Source: Streptacidiphilus sp. 4-A2
GTDB lineage: Bacteria; Actinomycetota; Actinomycetes; Streptomycetales; Streptomycetaceae
Reading direction: 5' to 3'
DNA length: 64,000 nt
Assembly: GCA_014284505.1 (NCBI GenBank)
Contig: JAAFYY010000001.1
Span: 2,542,001-2,606,000 of the forward strand
Under the pieces are notes generated by a model. It did no database searches, was not told where the DNA came from, and worked only from the letters and a program-made list of their open reading frames with translations. Shown here piece after piece: positions 28,277-37,750 of the stretch. Position 1 is the stretch's first letter; the number at the start of each line of letters is the position of its first letter. Position numbers and translations under genes: made by a program.

Positions 28277-28651
28277 TCAGCCGTGGTGGCCGCCACCGCT
28301 GTGCCCGCCCCCGACAGCGCCACCGTGGTGCTCCGCGCCCCCGAACCCACCGGCATCATGCCCGCCGTGACCGTGACCATGAGCGTGGCCATGAGCGTTG
28401 CCGTTGCCGTGAGAGTGACCGTGGCTGTGTCCGTGGCCGTGATCACCCGTGTGCGGGGACGTGTCGTTCTGGCCGAAGGGGAGTCCGTCCTGCTGGTACG
28501 GCGGAAGGCCGGATCCCGTGCGGCCGACGGAGTGCCGCCTGCCGCGCCTGACCCCGGCCCCGGCAATCCTGAAGAGGATCGACAGGACGACGAATCCCAT
28601 GAAGGAGACGACTCCGATGGCGAAGATGTCCGAGAAGTATCCGCTGAACAT
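28277..28651 (-). CDS. Single-pass membrane protein with His/Gly-rich tail
   Basis: The ATG at 28651 follows GGGAG. Residues 5-33 form one membrane helix (IFAIGVVSFMGFVVLSILF), followed by a basic stretch (VRRGRRHSVGR). From residue 67 to the end at 124 the tail is built of HGHGHSHGHSHG-type repeats and GG-H units, about 25 histidines in all. By analogy with His-rich loops of metal transporters and metallochaperones it should bind Ni, Zn, Co or Cu. It is intact and alone on its strand. Confidence 0.75.
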   Translation of the reverse strand: MFSGYFSDIFAIGVVSFMGFVVLSILFRIAGAGVRRGRRHSVGRTGSGLPPYQQDGLPFGQNDTSPHTGDHGHGHSHGHSHGNGNAHGHAHGHGHGGHDAGGFGGAEHHGGAVGGGHSGGGHHG

Positions 28652-28888
28652 GTGCTCCCCCGTGCTGTGCTGACCGGCCCACGGCTGCATGCCGGGCCGT
28701 CGTGGGGTCAGCGTGCCCACGCCGCAGGCCGCTGTCACGGAATTTGATCAAGTTCAGAGCTTTCGGGTGCCCTGACGCCGCCCGGCACGCACCGGTACCC
28801 CACTCGCCACGCGGGCGGCGGCGCCGCGGAGTGCCCGTGCGGGTGCTCCCGGATGCGCGCACCGGCGAGCGCGCATAGCGTCGGTCCC

Positions 28889-29893
28889 ATGTTCGCGGAC
28901 CGGGTAGACCGGCGTCTGGTGGTGCGGCGCTTGGCGCAAGCAGCCCTCGTTGTAGGTGTCGGAGCTACAGCAGCCAGAGCCTCAGGACAGCCGCAGTCGA
29001 TATCACGCACGCCCGCACGACCGGTGCGGGCCATGACCGCCGCATGGGGTGTGGCGCAGCCACCGATAGTCCCCAGGGCGACCTGGGACACCACCACGAG
29101 CCGCAGTGCCATACCGGCGCCCAAGTACGCGAACGCGGTGAAGGCCGTGTTCGTCCACCACACCGACAGCGGCAACACCTATCAGGCGGCCGAGGTCCCC
29201 GAGATCATCTACAGCATCGACGGTGACCAGACCGGTAACCGCGGCTGGGACGACATCGGCTACAACTTCCTGGTCGACCGGTTCGGCACGATCTACGAAG
29301 GCCGCCGCGGCGGGATCGACAGGCCGGTGATCGGCGCCCACAGCAGCGGCTTCAACTTCGACACCGCCGGCATCGCCGCCATAGGCAGCTTCGACGACGA
29401 CGGCCCCGTGCCCCAGGCCATGCTCGACTCCATAGCCCGCCTGGCCGCGTGGAAGCTGGGCCTGCACGCGATCGGTGCCCACTCCTCGGTGACCCTCACC
29501 TGTAGCAACCCGCTCAGCCGGTTCTCCGCGGGCAGCCGGGAGTCCTTCAACGCGGTCTCCGGGCACCGCGACGCCGACTGCACGCTGTGCCCGGGGGCAT
29601 CGCTCTACCTGTCCCTTCCCGGCGTCCGCGAGCAGGCCGCCCGGATCCAGCTGCGCGCCCGCAACGGCGCGCCGGCCGCCGCCCAGTTCGATCCCCGGCC
29701 CGACCCGGTCGACTGCCGGCATCCCGGCGGGCCCGCGGAGCTGACGCCGCAGCCGGCGCGGCCGCTCACCGCCACCGCACCGGGCACCACCGCACCGGGC
29801 ACCACCTCGCCGGCCGGCACCGCGCCGGGTGCCGCGCCGGGCGCAGCGCCCAACTGCGCCTCGGCGTCGCCCCGTGCCCCGGGGGCCAACTGA
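28889..29893 (+). CDS. PGRP-type N-acetylmuramoyl-L-alanine amidase, exported
   Basis: The protein starts with DRRLVVRRLAQAALVVGVGA, a twin-Arg-like signal followed by an Ala-rich export segment. The Amidase_2/PGRP domain shows AVFVHHTDSGNTY (first Zn His), GWDDIGYNFLVDRFGTIYEG (Tyr), and AVSGHRDADCTLCPG (second Zn His and ligand Cys). The C-terminal 50 residues are Ala/Pro/Thr-rich with ATAPGTT repeats, perhaps wall-associated. It cleaves the amide bond between muramic acid and the stem peptide. Start 28889 is preferred to 28853 because the signal then sits at the N-terminus. Confidence 0.9.
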   Translation: MFADRVDRRLVVRRLAQAALVVGVGATAARASGQPQSISRTPARPVRAMTAAWGVAQPPIVPRATWDTTTSRSAIPAPKYANAVKAVFVHHTDSGNTYQAAEVPEIIYSIDGDQTGNRGWDDIGYNFLVDRFGTIYEGRRGGIDRPVIGAHSSGFNFDTAGIAAIGSFDDDGPVPQAMLDSIARLAAWKLGLHAIGAHSSVTLTCSNPLSRFSAGSRESFNAVSGHRDADCTLCPGASLYLSLPGVREQAARIQLRARNGAPAAAQFDPRPDPVDCRHPGGPAELTPQPARPLTATAPGTTAPGTTSPAGTAPGAAPGAAPNCASASPRAPGAN

Positions 29894-30103
29894 TCCGCGA
29901 CCCCCGCCGCAGGCACCCGGCCCGACCGCGGGTACTCCGTCCGCCGCTGCCCGTCGGGCGGCGGACAGCGGCGACGCGACGACCGCAGCCGCCCCGCTGC
30001 CCTCGGCGGGCGGGTGATTCACCCCGCGGTCGCGATTGGCCCGGCGCCGGACACGGCACGCATACAGACACCGACCCGAACAACGCGGCATGAGGGAACC
30101 CCC

Positions 30104-31291
30104 ATGAACGACCAGGACACCATCGCCGCCGCCCCGCGCGACCGCCGCCCGCTGTGGCGCAGGGGACGGGTGCTGACACCCGTCCAGCGCCGCCGACGGC
30201 GCATCGTCACCCGAAGCGTGCTGGCCACCGGCGCGCTGCTGGCCGGCTGCCTCGGCTGGTCGATCAGCCAGGCCCTGACCTACCCGGGCAAGGACGGCAC
30301 CGAGGCCCGGCTCGCCGAATGGGCGCGCGACCACCACCTGGGGCTGGTGGTCAACCAGCTCGAAGACTGGCAGTACGAGCTCGACCCGCCCAGGATCGGC
30401 GGCGCGCTGTCGCCGAGCGAACTGGCGCAGATGAAGGCGCATTCGGCGGACACCCCAGAACAGCGCCGTGCCCATGCTCGCCCCATGCCGACCAGCATCA
30501 CCCCGGCGCTGGCAGGCGAAGGCGTCTGGCGGCCGCTGGTGGTCCACAACGGCCTGCCGCTGGTGCAGGGCACCTATGTGCGTCCCGACGCCGAGCACTC
30601 CTCCTACGAGGCGGCCGTCGCCTGGATCAGTGCCGGCCACGCGCGGTTCGCGCTGCATCCGGGCTTCCGCGAGCCCGGCGGGGATTTCTCCGTGCCTCCG
30701 ACGATCCCGGTCGGGCAGCGCACCGGCCTCATGGCGACCTGGAACGGTGGCTTCCGTATCACCGACGGCACCTCGCACGGCGGCTTCTACCTCGACGGCA
30801 CCACCGACGGGACGCTCAAGGACGGCGCCGCCTCGGAGGTCTTCCACCGCGACGGCTCGATCCAGATCGGCACCTGGGGCCGGGACGTCCGGATGACCCC
30901 CGACGTCGTCGGGGTACGCCAGTGCCTGACGCTGATGGTCGACGGCGGCAGGATCGCGAGCAACATCGACGTCCCCTACGCCTACGGCTGGGCCTACCAG
31001 GGGGCCAAGTACGTGCAGCGCTCCGGAGTCGGCATCACCGCGCGCGGCGACGTGATCATGGTGGTGGGGCAGGCCCTGTCCGCTCGGACGCTGGCGGAAC
31101 TGATGCAGCGCGCCGGTGCGGTCCGCGCCATGCCCCTGGACATGAACGGCGCCTGGCCCTCCTTCATGAGCTACGACTCCACCACTCATCCCACCAGCCC
31201 CACCCCCACCAACCTCATCGACTTCGGCGAAGCGGCCGACCGCTACTACAGCCAGGCCACCCGCGACTTCGTCGCCGTCTACGCACGCTGA
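30104..31291 (+). CDS. Phosphodiester glycosidase (DUF2233/NAGPA-like) family protein
   Basis: The ATG at 30104 is preceded by GAGGGA. Residues 40-60 form a membrane anchor (VTRSVLATGALLAGCLGWSI) after a basic leader. The catalytic region shows the family pattern: WRPLVVHNGLPLVQGTYVRP, TGLMATWNGGFRITDGTSHGG, RQCLTLMVDGGRIASNIDVP, VGITARGDVIMVVGQALSAR and MPLDMNGAWPSFMSYD. Relatives remove phosphodiester-linked sugars from exported glycopolymers. The gene is intact and lies between two wall hydrolases on the same strand, so a role on wall polymers is likely. Confidence 0.85.
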   Translation: MNDQDTIAAAPRDRRPLWRRGRVLTPVQRRRRRIVTRSVLATGALLAGCLGWSISQALTYPGKDGTEARLAEWARDHHLGLVVNQLEDWQYELDPPRIGGALSPSELAQMKAHSADTPEQRRAHARPMPTSITPALAGEGVWRPLVVHNGLPLVQGTYVRPDAEHSSYEAAVAWISAGHARFALHPGFREPGGDFSVPPTIPVGQRTGLMATWNGGFRITDGTSHGGFYLDGTTDGTLKDGAASEVFHRDGSIQIGTWGRDVRMTPDVVGVRQCLTLMVDGGRIASNIDVPYAYGWAYQGAKYVQRSGVGITARGDVIMVVGQALSARTLAELMQRAGAVRAMPLDMNGAWPSFMSYDSTTHPTSPTPTNLIDFGEAADRYYSQATRDFVAVYAR

Positions 31292-31304
31292 CAGGAGGCA
31301 GTCC

Positions 31305-31902
31305 ATGGTCACACCCACCGACCCCCGCGCCCAGGTGCCGGCGGCCGCCGGCGCTTCCTCGGCGGCCTGCTCGCCCTCGCCGCCGCCCCGCCGCCCTGCT
31401 CGGCCCGGCCGCCGCGGCCGCCCGGGCGGTGGCCCCCAGCTCGCGGGGCGCAGGTGCTGGCCGTCGCGCAGCGGCAGATCGGCATCCCTACGCCTGGGCG
31501 GCGGTGACCGGCTCGGCGCCAGTCCCGGGTTCTGCTCGGACGGCAACGGCTACCTCAACGGCGTGTGCAGCGGCGAGAACACCATCGGCTTCGACTGCAG
31601 CGGCCTGGCCCTGTACTGCTGGTATCAGGGCACCGCCGGGCGCGGTGAGCCTGGCGCACTACACCGACGCCCAGTTCCATCAGGGGGCCCCGGTCGCCCG
31701 CAACAACCTGATGCCCGGTGACCTGCTCTTCTTCTCCGGCCCCAACGCGCCGCTGCACCATGTCGGGCTGTACGCGGGCGGCAACGCCATGATCCACGCC
31801 GAACGCACCGGCACCCGGGTCGCACGCCTGGACGACGTCTTCCACCATCCCACCCTCGGCCCCCAGTACGCCGGGGCCGTCCGCCCGAGGCCGTCCGGCT
31901 GA
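31305..31902 (+). CDS. NlpC/P60 endopeptidase, exported (several frameshifts)
   Basis: The gene begins 14 nt after the glycosidase stop (GTG/ATG near 31305, GGAGG upstream). The leader is scrambled by indels between 31360 and 31510, but the catalytic part is clear: QRQIGIPYAW, SPGFCSDGNGYLNGVC, NTIGFDCSGLALYCWYQGTA (nucleophile Cys), then after an extra G near 31638 SLAHYTDAQFHQGAPVARNN, PLHHVGLYAGGNAMIHAER (catalytic His and third polar residue). It cleaves gamma-D-Glu-mDAP-type bonds in the peptidoglycan stem. It is probably co-transcribed with the glycosidase. Confidence 0.85.
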
Positions 31903-32000
31903 CCCACCGCACCCATGCCCGGAGCGCCGACCCGCGCCCACCGGGCGCGGCAGACTCGCCCGAGGGGAGCGCCCGGGTCACCGTCGGCCTGTCGTGAGTG

Positions 32001-33380
32001 TCACTCCTTGAGTTTCAGCTCGATCGGGCGGTGCATCCGGCGGCGGATGACGAGAATGACGATGCCCACCACCAGCCAGCACCCTCCGCCGATCTGGGCG
32101 TGCGGGCTCGCGCTGTAGAGCACATAGCCGATGATCACAAACCCGATCAGCGGCACGACCAGGTGTCTTCCGTATGTGCGTTCCCGCCGCTGGACCAGGA
32201 AGTGGAACGCGACCGACAGGTGCAGCAGCAGGAACGAGAACAGCGCGCCGAAGTTCACGAGCGAGGAGAGCAGCCCGACCTGGCCCACCAGGCTGAGGCC
32301 CAGCGCCAGGCTGATCGCCGCGACCAGGAGCAGCGCGCGCTCGGGCACCTTGCGCTCGGGATGGACATGGGCGAGGAACTTCGGCAGCTGTCCGTCCCTG
32401 GCCATGGCGAACAGCAGTCTGGATGTCGCGGCCTGCGCCACGAGCGCGTTGGCCAGCGCTGCCGCCAGCGCGCTGGCGACCGCGACGACGACCTTGAACC
32501 AGGCGCCGCCCACCGCCCTCGCGACGTCGTAGAACGCGGTGTTCTGGGCGCTCTGGCCGGGCAGGCTGGTCTGGCCGGGCAGGAGCAGCGCGGCGAGGTA
32601 GGTCTGCACGATGAACAGCGCCGCGACCAGGCACAGCGAAATGACGGTCGCCCGGCCGACGACCCGTGGGCCGCCCGCGACCTCCTCCGCGAGGGTGGAG
32701 ATGGCGTCGAAGCCGAGAAACGACAGGGCGGCCACGGACAGGGCCGAGAACACCAGCCCGAGGTGGAACACGGACGGATTGTAGAAGGGGTCGAAGCCCC
32801 AGTGCGCTCCGTTCACCCCACGTGCGATGGCGGAGATGCTCAGCACCACGAACATCGCCAGCACGATCAGTTCGCCCAGCAGGAAGAGCTTGTTCATCTC
32901 CGCCGTGGTCTCGATGCCGAGGAAGTTCACCATGGTGTTGAACACGACGAAGATGACGATCCACAGCCACTGCGGGACCTGGGGCACCACCGAGTGCAGG
33001 GCCACCGCGCCCGACACGTACAGCAGTGTCGGCACGAGCAGGTAGTCCAGGAGGATGGCCCATCCCGCCAGGAAGCGGCCTCGGGCGCAGCCCGCGTCCG
33101 GCGTAGGCGTAGACGGAGCCGGCGATCGGGAACTCGCGGGACATCTCGCGGTAGCTCAGGGCGGTGAACAGCATGGCGACCAGGCCGACGACATAGGTGA
33201 GCGCCGCCATGCCCTGGACAGGTCGAACACCACACCGAAGATCGCGAACGGCGCGATCGGCACCATGAAGACCAGGCCGTAGACCAGCAGGTCCCGCAGC
33301 CGCAGGCTGCGTGTCAGCTGCTGCTCGTAGCCGAACCGCGCCAGGGCCTCCTCGTCACCTGACGGCCGGTCTTCCGGCAT
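32001..33380 (-). CDS. APC-family amino acid/amine permease (two frameshifts)
   Basis: About 460 residues and 12 helices. The N-terminus reads RSLRLRDLLVYGLVFMVPIA, followed in other frames by AALTYVVGLVAMLFTALSYR and FPIAGSVYAYAGRG, the unwound TM1/TM3 signatures of the APC fold. The remaining nine helices are intact (LSFLGFDAISTLAEEVAGG, VASALAAALANALVAQAAT, SRLLFAMARDGQLPKFLAHV). Shifts lie near 33085 and 33210. The relatives are putrescine or glutamate/GABA-type permeases; the substrate is not resolved. It stands at the left edge of the ThiF/GNAT cluster, but orientation alone does not tie it to that. Confidence 0.88.
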
Positions 33381-33623
33381 GCCGTGCTGGCGGTCATCGG
33401 TCGCCTCCGCTCAGTGCCCGGGTACAGATTCCGTCCCATCATGATCGGATATCTGCCGGAATCTGCTTCGCAGGCCCGTCCGCCTCGGCGCGGCGCGACC
33501 GGGAGTGGGAGCGGGAGCGCTCGAACAGCGCACACCGGGAATCCCACCCGGGACAGGCGGCTTCGTTCGGGCCCGCGGACGGCGTCCGCGGGGCCTGGAC
33601 GGCCGGTCGCCTGCCGTCCCTGC

Positions 33624-34570
33624 TCAGCGGGCGAGTTCGCGGGTCAGCTGTTGCAGGGCCTGCACCATGTGCAGCGCCTCCCGCGGCCAGCGCAGCCGCT
33701 GGAGCCACTGCTCGCGGGCCGGCCGGACCGCCTGGTGGAGGTCGAACCGCACCTCGTCGCGGACCTCCTCGCCGGCCAGGATGCGGGCCACCATGTGGGA
33801 GCTGAGTGCCCCGAACATCAGTGCGGCATAGACCACCTGGGGCACGCTGTAGTCGGGGTTGCGCAGGTTCGGGCTCACTTCCGCGAGCATGTCGGCGGGG
33901 ATCATGCGCAGCGGGATCAGCCGCATGATCAGCTGCCACGCGCCGAGCCGGTCCAGGTCCCGCTCGGTGATCCGGCCGTCGAAGGGCCGGGTGAGCTTGC
34001 GGTAGTCGTAGCACTGGAGGTACTGCACGCCGGCCATGTCCCAGCCGGTCAGCAGCGGCAGCCGGTGTTCCAGGGCCTTCTGGTGCAGCAGGAACTTCGC
34101 CTGCAGCCCGGACATGGTGGTCACGTCGACCCCGTCGACGACGACCTGGCAGGAGAGGTGAGTTCGTCGACGCAGTCGGCGGTGACCCCGTCGGCGAACA
34201 CCCGGACCTCGGCCTCGGGGTTGATCTCCAGCACGTGGTCGGCCGCGACCTCGGCCTTGTTCCGCCCGATGTCCTGGACACCGGCCTGCTGGCGGTTGAG
34301 GTTGTTGAGCTCGTAGCTGCCGGGCTCGGCCAGCAGGAAGCGCTGCACTCCGAGCCTGGCGAGCGGCTGCACGGCCGCACCGCCGATCGAGCCGCAGCCG
34401 GCCACCAGGACGGTGGCGCGGCGCAGCGCCTGCTGCTGGTGCCGGCTGATGATGCCCAGGTTGCGCCGGGTCAACTCGGCGTACGTGTCCGGCTGTTCCG
34501 TGACGGGCGGGTGTTCCGTGACGGGCGGGTGCTCCGTGACGGGCGGGTGCTCGGTGCGCTGGCATGTCAT
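33624..34570 (-). CDS. ThiF/E1-like adenylyltransferase (one frameshift)
   Basis: The N-terminus has three PPVTEH repeats, then ELTRRNLGIISRHQQQAL. The nucleotide site is ATVLVAGCGSIGGAAVQPLA, with LNNLNRQQAGVQDIGRNKAE supplying the Asn-Arg residues that hold ATP in E1 and ThiF/MoeB enzymes. Beyond the shift (one base missing near 34160) come VVVDGVDVTTMSGLQAKFLL, HRLPLLTGWDMAGVQYLQCY and a long helical C-terminus unlike ThiF itself. The CxxC zinc pairs of MoeB/ThiF are not seen. It should adenylate a carboxylate, either a peptide/protein C-terminus or a small acid. ATG 34570 overlaps the stop of the GNAT gene (ATGA). Confidence 0.8.
34497..34553. repeat. 18-bp minisatellite, three copies, in the ThiF gene
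   Basis: The unit GTGACGGGCGGGTGTTCC (with GTGCTCC variants) is repeated three times in tandem and encodes Pro-Pro-Val-Thr-Glu-His on the minus strand at the protein's N-terminus. Being a multiple of three it does not disturb the frame. Confidence 0.85.
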
Positions 34571-35491
34571 GGTGCGGTTGTCTCCTTCCGTCGCCGAACG
34601 AGTAGTTCGACCAGCGGCCGGGCGTCCCTGGTCCCGCGGGACTCGGCCAGGTAGGCGTCGATGGTGTCCATGTCGTCGGCGAAGGTCTGCGGGATTCGGC
34701 CGACGAAGGGCTTGGCGATCGTCTCCTGCTGGTAGATCGGCCACATCAGCTCGGTCCTGGGCAGGCTGGGCGAGGTGCCCCGACCACCTCCAGGTCCAGT
34801 CCCATGAGCAGCAGATGACGGATCGCCACCTGTTCCTTGGCATCGCCGACGGCCAGGACCCGGCGCTGCGGGCCGCCCAGGGCGAGCAGCGACCTGCCGA
34901 AGCCGAGCACGATGTGCCAGGGGACGAGCGAGGCCTGCGTCCCCCGCTCCATGTCCAGGTTCCGCAGGAACCGCTTGACCTCGAACACCCGGTGCGTGTC
35001 GAGGCCGGGCCCGGCGTAGCGCCGCAGCAGGTCGACCTGGTGGGCGGTCTCGGTGGTCAGCCGCGGGCGGTCGGGTGCGTCGAGCGCCAGTGGGACCTGG
35101 TCGTACGAGCCGGACAGCCCGACGTAGCCGAGGATCCGGCCGTCCGCCTGCCCGAGGGTGATGATGTGTACGTCCTCCACTCCGTACGGCGGCCGGGCCG
35201 GTTCGTGGTAGAGCGCGCGTTGCTGCACCAGGGCCGGGCAGATCCAGCCCAGGCGCAGATACTGGGACAGCCGGAACCCGAGTACCCCCCGCAGGTATCG
35301 GAGCGGCAGCTGCGAGTCCCGTACGGCGATGGTGACCAGCCCGTCGCCGTGTTCGTGCCGGTGCAGCGGCTCCCCACGACCGAGTCCACCAGGCCGGGGT
35401 AGCGCAGCCGTTGGTGCAGGTCGAGGATGGAGGCGGTGTAGCGCTCGACCGTCCCGGTGCGCGATCCGTCGGCCAGGACCTTGGTCGTCAC
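34567..35491 (-). CDS. GNAT-fold protein, autoinducer-synthase/N-acyltransferase-like (two frameshifts)
   Basis: After two one-base corrections (near 35372 and 34776, each a G missing in a G-run) the protein is 308 residues. It opens SRTGTVERYTASILDLHQRL and contains RILGYVGLSGSYDQVPLALD, THRVFEVKRFLRNLDMERGT and RVLAVGDAKEQVAIRHLLLM. The VFEVKRF..N..MERG arrangement resembles LuxI/FeeM-type acyltransferases in the GNAT superfamily, but similarity is limited. GTG 35491 overlaps the stop of the acyl-CoA dehydrogenase gene (GTGA), and its own stop overlaps the ThiF start (ATGA). A likely role is transfer of an activated acyl group within the cluster. Confidence 0.6.
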
Positions 35492-36703
35492 GATTCACCG
35501 GCCCGGTAGAGGCAGTCCGTGATCGCCAGCGCCAGCACCTCCGGGGTGCCCTCGTAGATGCGGGCGCCGTAGGAGTCGCGCAGCATCTTCTCCACGCCGT
35601 AGTCGCGCAGGTAGCGCGCGCGCCGATGAGCGACACCGCGGCGTCGGCGACCTCGATCGCCACGCGGTCGGCGAAGAGCTTGGCCACTGCGGGCTCGTAC
35701 TCGGGGCGGGCAGTTGGTTGTCCACCTTGTTGGCGGCGTAGAGGTAGAGCATCCGGGCGGCGTCGATCTTGGCGGCCATCTCGGCGATCTTCTGGGCGCT
35801 GAACTGGTGCTTGTACAGCAGTTGTCCGCCCTGGACGCGTTCGCCGCACCAGTTCAGGGCCTTGTCCATGGCGCCCTGGGCGACACCGGTGGAGATGCCG
35901 GCCACCGAGGCCCGGGCCATGTTGCTCTGCGCGATGTTGATGGCCATGCCGTTGAGCTCGCCGCCGATCACGTTCTCCACCGGCACGATGACGTTCTCGA
36001 AGGTCAACTCGCTGCCGAGGCAGGCCCGGTAGCCCATCTTGTCGGCGACCGGGCCGCGGCTGACCCCCGGCTGGTCGAGGTCGACGATGAACGAGGTGAG
36101 GCCGGTGGCGCCCTCGTGGCCCTCCATGTTGGCGAACACCGAGGCGAAGGCGGCGAACCTGGCGTTGGTGATGAACTTCTTCCGGCCGTTCAGGACGTAG
36201 TGGTCACCATCGCGTCGGGCGCTCATCACGTCGACGGCGTGCCGGGCGTTCTCCGGGATGATCAGGTCGCAGCCGGCCGCGTCCTCGGTCACCGCGTTGC
36301 AGGCCAGCACCGGCTCGTCGCCGGCGAACATGGGCAGGTAGCGGGCCTGTAACTGCGGGTCGCCCGAGTACAGGATCGGGGTCTGGCCGAGCATGGTGGC
36401 GCCGAAGACGAGCGCGGTGCCCGGGCAGGCCGCCGCGACCTGCTCCATCGCGACGGCGATGCCGAGCATGCCCAGGCCGAGGCCCCCGTACTGCTTGGGT
36501 ACCGCGACCCGGGTGAGGCCGAGCGCGTGGCCCTGCTTGACCAGCTCCCAGTCGAAATCCGCGGCGGGCGCCTGGTCGAGTTCCTGGGCCCGGGGCAGCA
36601 CGACGTCCTGCGCGAACTCGCGCACGGTCTCCTTGAACTTCTGGATCTCGGGCGGCAGGACGTCGAAGTTGAGCTCGAAGGATGGAGCCAGGGTGGTCGT
36701 CAT
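35488..36703 (-). CDS. Acyl-CoA dehydrogenase (two frameshifts near 3' end)
   Basis: A FAD-dependent dehydrogenase of about 405 residues. Visible: KFKETVREFAQDVVLPRAQE, HALGLTRVAVPKQYGGLGLG, GDEPVLACNAVTEDAAGCDL (flavin-side loop), NGRKKFITNARFAAFASVFA, and YKHQFSAQKIAEMAAKIDAA. After shifts near 35712 and 35622 the protein continues YEPAVAKLFADRVAIEVADA, YLRDYGVEKMLRDSYGARIY and EGTPEVLALAIT; the EGT segment that carries or neighbours the base Glu is present. ATG 36703 follows GAGGAG. It probably introduces unsaturation into an acyl intermediate made by the cluster's ligase. Confidence 0.9.
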
Positions 36704-36883
36704 ATGTTTCTCCTCGATCGAGAGTCGCCTGCGTCGCACGCTGACCGACCAGGCGTCGGACCGGCCGGCGGGTGCTGGACCCGGGAGCCGGGGGGCGGGC
36801 TCGGAAGCCGGAACACGGGCTTGGGAGGCCGTTGCACAGGCCTGGGCAGTCATGGCACAGGCCCGGGAAGCCGGAGCGCGGAC

Positions 36884-37279
36884 TCAGGAGTTGCCGCGCG
36901 CCACGATCTCGGGATAGCGGCCGAAGGCCGGGGCGAGGATCGGCATCAGCTCCAGCACCTTGGCCACCTTGCCGAAGATCCGGAGGCGGCCGGAGGTGAT
37001 CTCGGCCGGGAAGGTGGTCCGTCCCAGCCACAGCTCGTGGGCGGTGCCGGTGCTGGATTTGATGATGTGGGTGGCGTACTGCGGGGCGTCCTCGCCGACC
37101 ACAGCGCCGTCGGCCGAGACAAAGATCCGCAGCTCCGGCCGGCTGTGCTCCCAGAGCAGGCTGATGCCGCTCTCCCGTAGTCCCGCCGTGAATCGCTCGT
37201 CCTCCGCGAGCTCCACAAAAAGCCTGCTCAGGGTCTCCACTGCCACATTCTCGACGGACGCGCTGGGCGTGCTGGACAT
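36884..37279 (-). CDS. SCP2-like sterol-carrier family protein
   Basis: The intact 131-residue product has the SCP2 fold pattern: EDERFTAGLRESGISLLWEH, ELRIFVSADGAVVGEDAPQY, TGTAHELWLGRTTFPAEITS and GRLRIFGKVAKVLELMPILA. The last segment is the conserved G-K/R-L-K-V-G-D-x-x-K-x-L-like end of the family. Such proteins bind acyl chains or hydrophobic ligands. ATG 37279 has AAGGAG upstream. It is the first gene of the minus-strand half of the cluster, with a 180-nt gap to the acyl-CoA dehydrogenase and a promoter about 230 nt upstream. Confidence 0.78.
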   Translation of the reverse strand: MSSTPSASVENVAVETLSRLFVELAEDERFTAGLRESGISLLWEHSRPELRIFVSADGAVVGEDAPQYATHIIKSSTGTAHELWLGRTTFPAEITSGRLRIFGKVAKVLELMPILAPAFGRYPEIVARGNS

Positions 37280-37750
37280 GTCACTCCTTAGAATGCCGAA
37301 CCAGTGTGCCAGTTACCGGAGAAAGGCATGTCAGGGGTTATCCCGTCGAATTCCGCCGCATCGGCGAACCGGTCTGACGCAGCCCGGAAACGGTAAGATG
37401 CGCGACGGGGAACGACTCCGGAAAAATCGGGCGCGATTTGTTCGATCCCGCACCGCCATCACGGATGTCGCCCTACAGGGTGGTTGCCAAGCCCCCGACC
37501 AGCCCTTCGAAAACCACCTTATGTGTGTACGCATCAATGCGTCAAGCATGGCATTTGCCGCCTGGTTCGTCCGGTTTAACCCTGCTTGCCGGACCGTCAG
37601 GCCGACCGACTCGGGCGGAAATTCGCACAAGGACCGACTTGTTCCACTGCTGCATCCGGGCGTGACCTCACTCACGGCGCACCGGGCAGCACCCACGGTT
37701 TGGGACGGCCGCAGCGGGGGAGATCGGTGCAGAAAACCAGTTCCGGCCCG
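37280..37750. other. Divergent promoter region of the cluster
   Basis: This 471-bp region separates the minus-strand SCP2 operon from the plus-strand amidase and is AT-richer than its surroundings (notably 37400-37620). It holds the promoter and palindrome described separately; no gene is supported. Confidence 0.55.
37516..37551 (-). promoter_or_regulatory. Promoter of SCP2/ACAD/GNAT/ThiF operon with palindrome
   Basis: Reading leftward: TTGACG (37545-37540), an 18-nt spacer, TAAGGT (37521-37516). The spacer region contains a perfect palindrome ACGCATCAATGCGT (37529-37542), a plausible MarR operator. The element CCATGCTTGACGCAT (37551-37537) recurs with 13 of 15 identical bases near 41680, next to the other cluster promoter. 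Confidence 0.55.

Noticed and set aside
28360..28460. Low-complexity CATGAGCGTGGCC-like repeats considered as a noncoding satellite
   Set aside because: On the minus strand they encode the His/Gly repeats of a plausible membrane protein with start and ribosome binding site.
29003..31546. 847-codon open frame on the minus strand
   Set aside because: Antisense to the amidase and glycosidase genes, which have clear catalytic motifs and signal sequences.
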